Source: Spirochaetia bacterium 38H-sp
GTDB lineage: Bacteria; Spirochaetota; Spirochaetia; Winmispirales; Winmispiraceae
Reading direction: 5' to 3'
Assembly (NCBI GenBank): GCA_039023545.1
Contig: JBCHKQ010000003.1
Coordinates: forward strand, 124,001-188,000
DNA: 64,000 nucleotides
Under the pieces are notes generated by a model. It was not told the DNA's origin. It did no database searches and saw only the letters and a list, made by a program, of their open reading frames with translations. Positions 34,615 to 43,917 of this stretch are shown here, one piece after another. Position 1 is the stretch's first letter. Each line of letters begins with the position of its first letter. The position numbers were made by a program, and so were the translations under genes.

Positions 34615-36117
34615 ATGAAAAATAAATCATTTTATTTTCTTCTATTTATTATTATAACAATAATTACCACTGCTTGTCCTGTTATGGAAAACACATCCTC
34701 TGCAAGCCATGTATTGATAAATACAGGTGTAGAATTAGATGATATGCCGGACAGACAGACAAGCCTTACGGATATAACTTCCTTTTATCTTACTGTAAGT
34801 GCAAAAGACATGGAGACCATATCTAGGACATTTGCATCGCAGGAAATAGCTCTGGATGTGCCCTCTGGTTTATCCAGAGTTTTTACACTAGAAGCACGGG
34901 ACAATAATGGCAGTATACTTTTTTCTGGACAATCAACAGTAGACCTTTATCCCGGAGATACTGTTACAGTAAAGATTACAATGAGGGAAACTCTGTACAC
35001 CATAACCTTTGACAAGCAGGGAGGTACGGGTGGAACAACCACCGTTACGGCAGAGTATAACCAGCCGATGCCAGCTGCAACAGCTCCAACCAAGATAGGA
35101 TATACCTTTGCAGGATACTTTGATTCACCGTCAGGTGGAGTACAGTATTATATGCAGGATATGAGCAGTGCAAGAGACTGGGATAAAAGACAGAATACAA
35201 CCCTCTATGCACAGTGGCTGAATATATCATATACCTTTACTACTGCCGATGCAACGGGCAGACAGGGGCCCAGTCAGTCACAGCTTGATGCAGCATATAC
35301 AGGGACAAACCTTGAGGGTTCTGTTACTGCAAGCTCCACAGGTATACAGAAATGGACAGTGCCTAATACAGGAACTTATAGGATTATTGCTTACGGAGCT
35401 TCTGGAGCCAATGCTGGCAGTAGTTCTTACGGTAGAGGAGCACATATAGAAGGAGAGTTTTCCCTCAGTGCTGGAGATGTCCTATGGATACTGGTAGGAC
35501 AGCAGGGATTGGGAGCATATGTGCCTTATGCTAATCTAGGGGGAGGTGGTGGCAGCTTTGTCTCCAGAGGAGCAGATCTTGCGACTAGCACACTCCTTAT
35601 TGCAGCCGGAGGAGGCGGAGCTGTAGGAGCAAGTGCAACAAGTGATTCCAACGGTCAGGCATCAGAAAACGGAGCTCCCGGATATCATGACGATTACTTT
35701 GATCCAGGTAATACATCCAACAACCAGGGAGGCACTGGTGGTAATGCGGGCGGAGCAGGAAATGAGACTGGTATGGACAGTGCAGCAGGAATAAACAAAT
35801 CCGACCTTGGCAGTACTGCTGCGCAGAGCTTCTTTTCAGGTGGTCTTGGCTCTCAGGTTGCTGCGGGGACAAATAATGGAGACGGTGGCTTTGGAGGTGG
35901 AGGTGCCAGGATAGAAAATTCTGCGTCCGGGACAACCTATGCTACAGCTGGAGGTGGAGGCGGCTACTCAGGAGGTGGTGCCAGCGATGGTACCAACGGG
36001 ATGCCGTTTTACGGTGGAGGTGGCGGTTCATACAATACTGGTGCCAATCCGCAGAATATAACTGGAGGAGCTCCTGTAGGTGACGGTAAGGTTGAGATAA
36101 TCTACCTGGGACCATAG
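34615..36117 (+). CDS. Lipoprotein with InlB-type repeat and ALK-like glycine-rich domain
   Basis: 500 residues from ATG 34615, eight bases after AAGGG. The signal MKNKSFYFLLFIIITIITTAC gives a lipoprotein. An Ig-like region (about 30-125) is followed by one InlB_B/Listeria-Bacteroides repeat (YTITFDKQGGTGGTTTV...GYTFAGYFDS, about 125-195). The rest (about 225-500) is a glycine-rich domain beginning WTVPNTGTYRIIAYGASGA with many GGGGG runs, matching the extracellular domain family named after the ALK/LTK receptors. It is surface-exposed by prediction and may bind ligands or act in adhesion. Terminator downstream. Confidence 0.78.
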   Translation: MKNKSFYFLLFIIITIITTACPVMENTSSASHVLINTGVELDDMPDRQTSLTDITSFYLTVSAKDMETISRTFASQEIALDVPSGLSRVFTLEARDNNGSILFSGQSTVDLYPGDTVTVKITMRETLYTITFDKQGGTGGTTTVTAEYNQPMPAATAPTKIGYTFAGYFDSPSGGVQYYMQDMSSARDWDKRQNTTLYAQWLNISYTFTTADATGRQGPSQSQLDAAYTGTNLEGSVTASSTGIQKWTVPNTGTYRIIAYGASGANAGSSSYGRGAHIEGEFSLSAGDVLWILVGQQGLGAYVPYANLGGGGGSFVSRGADLATSTLLIAAGGGGAVGASATSDSNGQASENGAPGYHDDYFDPGNTSNNQGGTGGNAGGAGNETGMDSAAGINKSDLGSTAAQSFFSGGLGSQVAAGTNNGDGGFGGGGARIENSASGTTYATAGGGGGYSGGGASDGTNGMPFYGGGGGSYNTGANPQNITGGAPVGDGKVEIIYLGP

Positions 36118-36154
36118 ATGATATATACTTGGTTTTTGTTTTGCATATATTATT

Positions 36155-36180
36155 AGCGGGGACATAGCCCCGCTGTTTTT
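36155..36180 (+). terminator. Terminator of the glycine-rich lipoprotein gene
   Basis: AGCGGGG/CCCCGCT hairpin followed by GTTTTT. Confidence 0.85.
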
Positions 36181-36217
36181 ATTTTTGCTACTTTATTTTA
36201 AAGGATATCATTTATTT

Positions 36218-36283
36218 GCCGTAGGCAGGCCTTGCCTTGGTCTTTTTTCTTGCTTGGCAGGCTGAGGTAAGGCCGTTCGGTAT
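36218..36283 (+). repeat. Variable-stem hairpin element, copy 10
   Basis: Plus-oriented: GCCGTAGGCAG left, CGTTCGGTAT right, arms GCCTTGCC/GGTAAGGC with one G-T pair. Confidence 0.8.
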
Positions 36284-36350
36284 TTTGAGTGTCTTATGTC
36301 TGTTTTAAATCGGACTGTTATTGATAAACCGCCGGTAAAATCTGCCGATT

Positions 36351-38873
36351 ATGAGTAGAGGAGGGGTTGTGAGCGCAAAGATTTTAAGGGTTGCTTTAGC
36401 ATCTTTTCTAGTTGCATCTGGTTTGCTTCTTTTGTTGTCGTTTTTTCTCTCTATTGGTACTTTTTCTCCAGCGGAAGGTGCGGGGTTTTTTCTTTTTGCC
36501 AGTTTTGGTTATGCTGGTCTCTGGGTACCCGTATATATAATCTGGGCCGGTATTCTTTTGCTCCTGTCCGATTTTCCTCTCTGGCAGTTTCTCTGGATTA
36601 ATATTGTGAGTGTGCCTGTTTTTTTCCTTGCGCTCGCTTTACGGGCTTTTACTGACCCTCTTGCTGATAAGAGTCCTCTTATCAACGCTATGATTATTTC
36701 TTTTACCCGGTTGGGGACTTTTTCCATAAGTCTTCTTCTTAGTATTGTGTCGTTTTTGCTTTCTTTAAGATTGTTGCCTTTGCTGCGCAGTCGCTTTCCC
36801 TCTATAGAGGCTTTATTTCCTCCTTCTTCTGCATCAGGAGATCCTTCTGTTTTTTCTGCTACGGAAAAAAATGAGAGGGATGAGACTGTGGATTCTAGTG
36901 ATACTGCTAGTCTTGATACGGATGACAGCAGAATTATGTCGCCTGATTCTGTTATTGCCCGTATTGCGACAAGGACTAAGGACAAAGTAAGGCTGGTAGA
37001 GTGGGAGCATGTGGATAATGAGCTTGAGTATGATGATACGGATACCAGTGATACGGAAGAACAGAGTGATAGCTATGATGATATATCGGATAATATAGTA
37101 GAGTCTGAACAAGCCTCTTTTCTTCCTGCTGTGCAGGAGAGTATGGATGATGGTTGCTTGAGCAGTACGGATAAGTATTCTTCCCGCGAAATTCCTGCCG
37201 AAGACTCTACGGAAATTGGCAGGCTTGAGTCTGAACATGGTGATTATGATATCCCGGAAGACTTTGCGGATAGGATAGAAGTCAGTCAGCATGGCAATGT
37301 TTCTTCCCATGCTTTACGCTCTGCTGAGACTTATGAGAAGGCGCGGGAGGAGATAGAGGATAAACCTTCTTATGACAGTGAGAATAAAACAGCAACGTAC
37401 TCCAGCCGTGCAGCAGGAGGTGCAACACTGTCCGCATATATAGAAAACTATCGCCTTCCGGTGGATGGTATACTAAAGAACTATCCCGAGATGTCTGGAG
37501 ACAGGAAGGAAGAGATAAGACAGGCTGGAGAGCTTTTACTTTCTACTCTTGCCGAGTTTGGGATAGATGCCGAGCTTATAGGAATACGCCGCGGACCTGT
37601 AATAACCATGTTTGAGATTTTGCCTGCACCTGGGGTAAAGCTATCTAAGATTGTAAATCTTTCAGATAACATAGCCCTGAGGCTTGCAGCTCAGAGCGTG
37701 AGAATTGTTGCACCCATACCTGGTAAACGGGCGGTTGGGGTGGAGATTCCCAATAGAGAGCGCGAGCTTGTTAGCATGAGAAGTCTTATGGAAGATGGTG
37801 CTTTGGATGGAGCAGGAAGCATACCTGTTGTACTTGGCCGTGACATAACAGGAGAACCTCAGGTTGTAGACCTTGCACAGACTCCTCATCTTTTGATAGC
37901 AGGAGCTACAGGCTCTGGTAAGTCCGTATGCGTAAACTCCATGATTTGTTCCATATTGTATACCAGAGCGCCACAGGAAGTCAGACTTATGCTTATAGAC
38001 CCCAAGATTGTCGAGCTCAAGCTTTATAACGATATACCTCATCTGCTTACCCCTGTTGTAACTGACCCCAAGAAGGCCTTTCAGGCTCTGCAGTATTGTG
38101 TTTATGAGATGGAAAGGCGTTATGCACTGCTAGATGCAGTGGGAGCACGTGATATCAAGACTTATAACAGCAAGATAAAAAAAGAACGCCTTGCCATGGA
38201 GAGTCTGCCTTACATAGTCATCGTGATAGATGAATTTGCAGACCTTATGGCCACAAGTGGCAAGGAGCTTGAGTCCATTCTTGCGCGGCTTGCCGCCATG
38301 TCTAGAGCTGTTGGACTACACCTTGTTCTTGCAACACAACGTCCCTCCATAGATGTTATAACTGGTCTTATCAAAGCTAACATTCCTTCCAGAATCGCAT
38401 TTATGGTAGCCAGCAAGTTTGATTCTAGAATCATAATGGACGCTGTAGGTGCAGAGAAGCTCCTTGGAAAGGGCGATATGCTCTTTACCTCTCCGTGGCA
38501 ACCATTTCCGCTGAGAATACAGGGAGCTTTTGTTTCTGAGGAGGAGGTTGAGAATCTTGTGGATTATCTTAGAGACCTATCTCCACCTGACTATATAGAT
38601 GATATAATCTTTACAGAAGAAGAAGAGAATGACTTGCCTGTTGACGAGTTGGAAGACCCGCTTATGGAAAAGGCTATAGAGATTGTCCTATCAACCGGCA
38701 AGGCATCAGCCTCCTATCTCCAGAGACGGCTTAAGGTGGGGTATAATAGAGCCGCAAGGATGATAGAAAACATGGAATATCTGGGAATTGTAGGACCTGC
38801 TAATGGAAGCAAACCCAGAGAAATCCTGGACATACCGGAAGAATACCAAAAATATGTTTCTGAGCGCGTCTAA
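36351..38873 (+). CDS. ftsK: FtsK/SpoIIIE-type DNA translocase
   Basis: 840 residues. Four N-terminal helices (about 8-150) anchor it at the septum. A long acidic linker (DDTDTSDTEEQSDSYDD region, about 155-350) follows, then the motor: Walker A is AGATGSGKSVCVN (about 521), Walker B is IVIVIDEFADLM, and LATQRPS is conserved. The C-terminal winged-helix gamma domain (EKAIEIVLSTGKASASYLQRRLKVGYNRAARMI) reads KOPS-type polarity sequences. It pumps DNA through the closing septum and activates dimer resolution. No Shine-Dalgarno sequence is visible; TAAAAT lies nine bases before the ATG. Confidence 0.95.
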   Translation: MSRGGVVSAKILRVALASFLVASGLLLLLSFFLSIGTFSPAEGAGFFLFASFGYAGLWVPVYIIWAGILLLLSDFPLWQFLWINIVSVPVFFLALALRAFTDPLADKSPLINAMIISFTRLGTFSISLLLSIVSFLLSLRLLPLLRSRFPSIEALFPPSSASGDPSVFSATEKNERDETVDSSDTASLDTDDSRIMSPDSVIARIATRTKDKVRLVEWEHVDNELEYDDTDTSDTEEQSDSYDDISDNIVESEQASFLPAVQESMDDGCLSSTDKYSSREIPAEDSTEIGRLESEHGDYDIPEDFADRIEVSQHGNVSSHALRSAETYEKAREEIEDKPSYDSENKTATYSSRAAGGATLSAYIENYRLPVDGILKNYPEMSGDRKEEIRQAGELLLSTLAEFGIDAELIGIRRGPVITMFEILPAPGVKLSKIVNLSDNIALRLAAQSVRIVAPIPGKRAVGVEIPNRERELVSMRSLMEDGALDGAGSIPVVLGRDITGEPQVVDLAQTPHLLIAGATGSGKSVCVNSMICSILYTRAPQEVRLMLIDPKIVELKLYNDIPHLLTPVVTDPKKAFQALQYCVYEMERRYALLDAVGARDIKTYNSKIKKERLAMESLPYIVIVIDEFADLMATSGKELESILARLAAMSRAVGLHLVLATQRPSIDVITGLIKANIPSRIAFMVASKFDSRIIMDAVGAEKLLGKGDMLFTSPWQPFPLRIQGAFVSEEEVENLVDYLRDLSPPDYIDDIIFTEEEENDLPVDELEDPLMEKAIEIVLSTGKASASYLQRRLKVGYNRAARMIENMEYLGIVGPANGSKPREILDIPEEYQKYVSERV

Positions 38874-38890
38874 TTTTTTTGTGATACTTG

Positions 38891-38938
38891 ATACCGAACG
38901 TAGAGCCCGCTGCTGCGGGCTCTGCTGCCTCCCGGCGG
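38891..38938 (-). repeat. Variable-stem hairpin element, copy 11
   Basis: Minus-oriented: ATACCGAACG left, CTGCCTCCCGGCGG right, perfect arms AGAGCCCGC/GCGGGCTCT with loop TGCT. It lies 18 bases beyond the ftsK stop. Confidence 0.85.
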
Positions 38939-39049
38939 AAGAAAAGCAGGGAAGACATCCGTCTTTTATTTCTGATACCTGACACAGCTAGGAGTGAGAG
39001 TGTCTCTTTTTGCCTGCTTTATTATATGGACGTGCTCGCGACATTTGGT

Positions 39050-39083
39050 AGAATAAGAACCCGGACAGGTTACCCTATCCGGG
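39050..39083 (-). terminator. Terminator of the ammonium-sensor operon
   Basis: On the minus strand CCCGGATAGG...CCTGTCCGGG (39083-39060), followed by TTCTTATTC. Confidence 0.7.
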
Positions 39084-39104
39084 AAATGTAAGGAGTAGGC
39101 AGGT

Positions 39105-41867
39105 CTAGGCACTTGCAATTAGTTTTGCCTGGCCTGCCGTTTTCTTATTATTTTCAAAAGGAATATAAAATATAAATTCTGTTCCTTTTCCTTCCATGCT
39201 GTATACTTTTATTCTGCCTCCCAGCTGCCTTATTATATTGCCTACAAGAGGGAGACCTACGCCCCGTCCAGCATGGATATCTACTTTATCCTTTGAAGAT
39301 ATTCCTTCTGTGAACAAAAGTCTTATAAGATCTTTTCTATTCTTTGTTGTTACATAACCGTTTGTTTTGGCTTTTTCTGCTATTTTCTCATAATTTATCC
39401 CTCTGCCATCGTCTTTTATGGATATAGATATTTCTTTATCTGTTTTTGATGTGGCTACTGTTATTGTTGGATGAGGGGGCTTCCCCTGGGCTATCCTTTC
39501 TTCTGGTTCTTCTATGGCGTGAGATATTGCATTTCTTATGCACTGTATTATGATATCTTTTATTTTCTTATAATGTTCTACTGGAATTTCTTCTTTTTTG
39601 TATCCGCCCATATCCAGATTTATTTTCACTCCCTGTTCTGTTTCTATTCGTGTTAACAGTTTTTCTATGGAGAAATAGATTGGATCTGCTTCCGAATTGT
39701 TGTATGACTCTTTAAAGCTCAAAAGTTTGTTCTTTAATGTTTCTATTGTCTTGAGTGTTCTCTTTATTTCTCCTGTAAGCACTACTATATTTATAAGATC
39801 ATCTATCCTTACTTTTCCCTCCGCCCTAATTTCCTGTATGTTTTCTTCTATTTTGTGTGCTGCGTCTCCAATATTATCAAGACCAACTGCATATGCGTCG
39901 CCCTTTATACTATGAATATATCTAAACATGTGGTTTAGCCCTTCCTTGGGAGTATCAGAAAATTTCTGTGCTATCTCAGTTACTGTCTCAATGTCCTCCG
40001 CAACGCTTGCTGCGAATTGTTCTAGTATATGTGGATCAATATGTATAAGTTTATAGAATATTTCCATTTCGGAACGAGTTTTTTCTTCTTGTTCTTTTAG
40101 CTCTCTTTCCAAAAGCGCTTCTTCTGTCACATCTTCTACTATAATCATAACTGCATCGATTTTTTCATCCTTGTAGACTCTTTTTGCGGAGCCTGTGAGT
40201 ATTTTATGTTCTATATTTTTTTCTGTACTTATATTTATGTCCAGCTCTTTAAAAGGGTTAAATTCCTTTAGTACTAATTCTTCCACGTGTTCTGTAAAAA
40301 AAAGGTCTATATAATCCTTTATACTATCCAATGTTTTTTTGCTTACCATAGGTTTTATTATATTTATAAAGTCGTTATTGTTTACGTCTTCTTCTGTTAT
40401 ATTAAAGATTTTTAAAAAGTTTGCAGAATAATGAGAGTCTATTTTGTAGTCTTTTGATATCATAAATAGTCCACTCTTAATATTCTCCAGTATCATCATG
40501 TATTTGTTCCTATCTATTGTTGTGTTTTCAAGGTGAGATATTACTTTATTGTATGCTTTTGCTATCTGTCCTATTTCCGTAAATGGTTCTTCCGGTACTC
40601 TGAGTGATAGATCTCCTGTTGCTGCCTGTTTATCCAGTGTTTTAAAGAAATCGTATAGTTCTGTTGAAGCGCCATGTTCCCCTACGTTGAGTCCCATATC
40701 TTCTATTTCTTCAGATACTCTTATGGCGCTTATTTTGTTATATGTTTTTAGAAAAATATAAGGTATAAAAAATCCCCATGCCGCTGCTACAGTTATCCCA
40801 AGAAGCTGTATTCCTATCTGTGCTATTCTGCTAAGGCCTGTGCCAAGAATATCTGTTTTGCCAAATATTCCTACGGCTAGGGTGCCCCATATACCTGAAG
40901 CAAGATGTACAGGGATTGCTCCTACTACATCATCTATTTTGAGCTTTTCCAATACTTCTTGAGTTGCTAGCATTATTAGTCCGCCTATGGCTCCTATTAG
41001 TAGTGATTCGGCTTCTGTTACTGCATGAGCGTTTGCAGTTATTGCTACGAGTCCTGCAAGAGAACCATTTATCACCAAGCTTATATCGGCCTTTTTATAT
41101 ATTATCCATCCTAAAAACAGAGCGGCTAGCATTCCCGTTGCTCCGGCAAGAGATGTTCTTAGAACTATGCCGGGAACTTGTGTATTCATTTCCAAAGTAC
41201 TTCCTCCGTTAAAGCCAAACCATCCTAGCCATAAGAGCAGTGTTCCAAGCACACTTATTGGGATATTGCTTCCTTGCATCTTTATGCTGTTGTCAAAGCG
41301 CCCTTTTCTTGGTCCTATTATCAATACAGCTGCCAAGGCAACCCATCCTCCCATACTGTGCACAACTGTGGAGCCTGCAAAATCTACAAATCCTAGTGAG
41401 CCTAACCAGCCCGGGCTATTGGGAAGTAATGCTCCTCCCCATGCCCAATGGCCAAAGATAGGATATATGATAGCGCTTATAAAAGCGCTTATAACAAGGT
41501 ATGCTGTAAAACGCATTCTTTCTGCTACTGCTCCAGATACGATTGTTGCACAAGTTGCAGCAAACATCAGCTGAAATAGAAAAAAAGTAGTATCCCATGC
41601 AATTCCCCAGTCTGTTTTTCCTGGAGAAAATAGAAAGTGATTGATTCCTATTATACCTTTAAACGAATTGCCAAACATAAGTCCAAAGCCCAATAGCCAG
41701 AATGCCACCGATGATATCCCTACATCGGTTAGATTTTTTATGGCAACATTGATACTGTTCTTTGATCTTGTAAAGCCTGTTTCCAGCATCGCAAAGCCTG
41801 CCTGCATAAGAAATACCAATCCAGCCGATAAAATGACCCAAATGTAATCGTAAAGCGTTTTTTCCAT
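39105..41867 (-). CDS. Amt ammonium channel fused to PAS, HPt and CheA-type kinase domains
   Basis: 920 residues. Residues 1-378 are a complete Amt/Mep/Rh channel, with the pore twin histidines H170 (STVVHSMGG) and H321 (IPVHLASG) and the WFGFNGGS motif at 216-223. A HAMP-like segment follows (417-440), then a PAS-like sensor region (about 452-580), a short coiled coil, and an HPt domain with phospho-acceptor H652 in [12 protein letters not shown]. The CheA-type ATPase has an N box ([14 protein letters not shown], 778-791), G1 (DDGRGIN, 819-825) and G2 ([10 protein letters not shown], 866-875). There is no CheW-like domain and no receiver. It should sense ammonium binding or transport and pass phosphate to the CheY encoded first in the operon. 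Confidence 0.92.
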   Translation of the reverse strand: MEKTLYDYIWVILSAGLVFLMQAGFAMLETGFTRSKNSINVAIKNLTDVGISSVAFWLLGFGLMFGNSFKGIIGINHFLFSPGKTDWGIAWDTTFFLFQLMFAATCATIVSGAVAERMRFTAYLVISAFISAIIYPIFGHWAWGGALLPNSPGWLGSLGFVDFAGSTVVHSMGGWVALAAVLIIGPRKGRFDNSIKMQGSNIPISVLGTLLLWLGWFGFNGGSTLEMNTQVPGIVLRTSLAGATGMLAALFLGWIIYKKADISLVINGSLAGLVAITANAHAVTEAESLLIGAIGGLIMLATQEVLEKLKIDDVVGAIPVHLASGIWGTLAVGIFGKTDILGTGLSRIAQIGIQLLGITVAAAWGFFIPYIFLKTYNKISAIRVSEEIEDMGLNVGEHGASTELYDFFKTLDKQAATGDLSLRVPEEPFTEIGQIAKAYNKVISHLENTTIDRNKYMMILENIKSGLFMISKDYKIDSHYSANFLKIFNITEEDVNNNDFINIIKPMVSKKTLDSIKDYIDLFFTEHVEELVLKEFNPFKELDINISTEKNIEHKILTGSAKRVYKDEKIDAVMIIVEDVTEEALLERELKEQEEKTRSEMEIFYKLIHIDPHILEQFAASVAEDIETVTEIAQKFSDTPKEGLNHMFRYIHSIKGDAYAVGLDNIGDAAHKIEENIQEIRAEGKVRIDDLINIVVLTGEIKRTLKTIETLKNKLLSFKESYNNSEADPIYFSIEKLLTRIETEQGVKINLDMGGYKKEEIPVEHYKKIKDIIIQCIRNAISHAIEEPEERIAQGKPPHPTITVATSKTDKEISISIKDDGRGINYEKIAEKAKTNGYVTTKNRKDLIRLLFTEGISSKDKVDIHAGRGVGLPLVGNIIRQLGGRIKVYSMEGKGTEFIFYIPFENNKKTAGQAKLIASA

Positions 41868-41892
41868 ATGTTTCTCCTTATCTGATATTTTG

Positions 41893-42345
41893 TTAGTCTA
41901 GTCCTATTCCTAAGAAGCTTTGGAAATTTTCCCAGATTATGGGGATGACATATACTGGGGTTTGTACATTTAAAAGTACTTCATCGGGTTTTCCTCTAAA
42001 AACAAATGGAACAGATATCCAAAAGTTTTCTCCAAAAACTTCTCGTGCATTACCGGCTATGGTATTTGCTATTTCTCCTGCTATGTCCATAAGAATTTCT
42101 TCTCCTATTTCTTCTTCTCCTGGGAGTAATATTTGGGCTATTGTCCATAGCATTCCTCCAGAAGTTGTAAAGTACATTGCACCTTTTTTTAGTCCAGATA
42201 TGCCAATAACACCCGTGTAGTCTAGGAAGAAAGTGTTTTCTCTATTTTTTATGAAGGGAATACCAAGATCAGCTGTTTTTTGGGTAACCGAATCAAAATA
42301 GGATGTTGTTATGTTTACAAATGTTTTTAAGTCTTCTGCCATCAT
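41893..42345 (-). CDS. CheX-type CheY-P phosphatase
   Basis: 150 residues. The fold and motif fit the CheC/CheX/FliY family: the dephosphorylation helix is DIAGEIANTIAGNARE, with the ExxN pair E91 and N94. CheX proteins act as dimers to remove phosphate from CheY. The GGAGAA ribosome site overlaps the stop codon of the preceding cheY gene, so the two are coupled. Placed between the receiver and the kinase, it most likely resets the dedicated receiver of this system. Either of two adjacent ATG codons could be the start. Confidence 0.82.
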   Translation of the reverse strand: MMAEDLKTFVNITTSYFDSVTQKTADLGIPFIKNRENTFFLDYTGVIGISGLKKGAMYFTTSGGMLWTIAQILLPGEEEIGEEILMDIAGEIANTIAGNAREVFGENFWISVPFVFRGKPDEVLLNVQTPVYVIPIIWENFQSFLGIGLD

Positions 42346-42346
42346 G

Positions 42347-42721
42347 TTATTCTCCTTTCTCTATGATTCCCAGTGTTTCCAAATGGTTTAGTAATTCGTG
42401 TTCTGTAAATGGTTTCTTTATAAAAGTGCTTGCTCCCATTTTTATTGCTTTGATGGCTGTGGACTGATCTGATAGGGCGCTTATTATTATGATTTCTGTT
42501 TTGGGGTTGTTTTTCTTTATCTCCTCCAGGCATTTTAATCCGTCTGTTCCTGGCATCGTTATATCCAATGTGACAAGGTTTGGCTGTTGTTTTCTGAATA
42601 GAGATAGAGCTTCGTCTCCGTTTTTTGCTTGTGCCAGTACTTGTATCCCGGCCCGGGTTAAGGTTCTTTCTATTATGCTTCTTATTGTAGCAGAGTCATC
42701 TGCAATTATTGCTCTGTACAT
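42347..42721 (-). CDS. CheY-like single-domain response regulator
   Basis: 124 residues, receiver domain only. The acidic pocket is D8/D9 (IIADDSATIR), the phosphorylation site D53 (VTLDITMPGTDG), the switch residue S81 and the conserved lysine K103 (IKKPF). It has no output domain, so it must act by protein contact, as CheY does. It is first in the operon with the CheX phosphatase and the Amt kinase. AGGAGG precedes the ATG, and a sigma-54 promoter lies 24 bases upstream. Confidence 0.92.
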   Translation of the reverse strand: MYRAIIADDSATIRSIIERTLTRAGIQVLAQAKNGDEALSLFRKQQPNLVTLDITMPGTDGLKCLEEIKKNNPKTEIIIISALSDQSTAIKAIKMGASTFIKKPFTEHELLNHLETLGIIEKGE

Positions 42722-42744
42722 TTTTTCCTCCTCATTTTGTGATT

Positions 42745-42761
42745 AGCAAAATGAGTGCCAA
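42745..42761 (-). promoter_or_regulatory. Sigma-54 (RpoN) promoter of the ammonium-sensor operon
   Basis: On the minus strand TTGGCACTCATTTTGCT, which fits the consensus YTGGCACGNNNNTTGCW at every defined position but one, with exact GG-to-GC spacing. The predicted start site is close to 42733, giving a short leader that still contains the AGGAGG site of cheY. A 9-base inverted repeat CTCATTTTG/CAAAATGAG (42731-42755) overlaps it. Confidence 0.8.
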
Positions 42762-43056
42762 GTTGTTAATTTATTCTAGTATAAGAAAATGGTTGTTGTG
42801 CTTTGTTAATAAATATACATTTTTGTAGTTATTTTATATTTATTATTCATAAATGTGTAAAAATAATAATTGACATACTGTTATGAGTGATTATCGTGTG
42901 ACTGGTTGTTTTCCTTAGGATTGTTTGTTTTTGTTTCTTAGATAAACTTGTGTATGTGCTAAATATCAGCATTTCAAATAGAGGATATTTCTGTTTTGTC
43001 TATGCTTTGTTTTTTTGCTGCTGCGCTCGTTGGTTGTTATTGTTTTACTTATGTAT
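42762..43056. other. Long upstream region of the sensor operon, no gene seen
   Basis: About 300 AT-rich bases with no credible gene. An activator of a sigma-54 promoter would be expected to bind in this stretch, but I see no convincing NtrC-type dyad. A plus-strand TTGACA (42871) and a weak inverted repeat AAATATC/GATATTT near 42960-42989 are the only other marks. Confidence 0.4.
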
Positions 43057-43123
43057 GCCGCAGGCAGGAGGGAGCGCTTTCTTGCCTGCGTTGCATTATG
43101 CATGCGCTCCCGACGTTCGGTAT
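43057..43123 (+). repeat. Variable-stem hairpin element, copy 12
   Basis: Plus-oriented: GCCGCAGGCAGGA left, CGACGTTCGGTAT right, perfect arms GGGAGCGC/GCGCTCCC. It lies five bases from the cobS stop codon. Confidence 0.85.
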
Positions 43124-43128
43124 TGATT

Positions 43129-43917
43129 TTATTTTGTAAGATTGTCAATTGCACTTAGCGTAAGTAGACTGATGGCAAAGCAAATTTGGTGGGTTGCTCC
43201 GAGGACGTCTCCATTGATTCCGCCCAGTTTTTTTGTGAGGTTCTTTTTTATTATTAGGCTTGTTGTAAGTGTAAGGATGCTAAGGATTGTTGCAGATATG
43301 GCTGCCACAAAGAGGGAGAAAGAGAAACAGAGTGCTGCTGTGCTTGTTATAAATGCTGCAATATGGTCCAGAATTATCATAGGACTTTTGTATGGCAGGA
43401 AGATACTGGAGAGGCTGTGTGTTGCCGGCTTGCTTTTGTACATGCAGGTTTTTATTGCGCTTATGGCTTGTATGGGCGCGATTATTGCAGCTGCTGTCAG
43501 CAGGCTGGATGTTTCTGAGAGTGTGGCAAGAGCTGCAAAGCATGTCAGTGCCCAGATGCTGAGTGAAAGGCTGCCCATTGCACCTGTTGCAGGGTCTTTT
43601 AATACTGTCAGGCGTTTTTCTCTGGTTTTCTGAGGGGTTTCTTGAGGTTTTATGCCCAGGGCATCTATGGTGTCTGCAAGGCCATCGGAGTGGAGTCCTC
43701 CGGAGAGAAGCTCTGCCATAAGTATGACTGTTATTGCTGCAGGAAGTCTTCCCATGGTGTACAGGCTGATTATGGAGGATAGTGCTAGTATTATGGCTTT
43801 GAAATGTGCAACAAGCATAAAGCTGTCTGCACTTTTTGCAAGCTCGTTGTTGCTTTCTATATTGGGCCTTACCGGAATGGTTGTAAGAAAACTTAGAGCT
43901 ATGAGGAAACTTTTCAT
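43129..43917 (-). CDS. cobS: Adenosylcobinamide-GDP ribazoletransferase
   Basis: 262 residues, multi-pass membrane protein. It joins adenosylcobinamide-GDP with alpha-ribazole (phosphate) to make cobalamin (phosphate), the last assembly step. The signature is LLSGGLHSDGLADTIDALG (about 69-87), and GGINGDVLGATHQI near the end is also conserved. The start overlaps the cobT stop by four bases. Together with cobT and cobU it gives nucleotide-loop assembly and cobinamide salvage. Confidence 0.95.
   Translation of the reverse strand: MKSFLIALSFLTTIPVRPNIESNNELAKSADSFMLVAHFKAIILALSSIISLYTMGRLPAAITVILMAELLSGGLHSDGLADTIDALGIKPQETPQKTREKRLTVLKDPATGAMGSLSLSIWALTCFAALATLSETSSLLTAAAIIAPIQAISAIKTCMYKSKPATHSLSSIFLPYKSPMIILDHIAAFITSTAALCFSFSLFVAAISATILSILTLTTSLIIKKNLTKKLGGINGDVLGATHQICFAISLLTLSAIDNLTK

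Noticed and set aside
42871..42905. Plus-strand TTGACA and a -10-like sequence as a promoter for a small RNA
   Set aside because: The -10 is weak, nothing with a terminator or reading frame follows before the hairpin element at 43057, and both flanking genes are on the minus strand.
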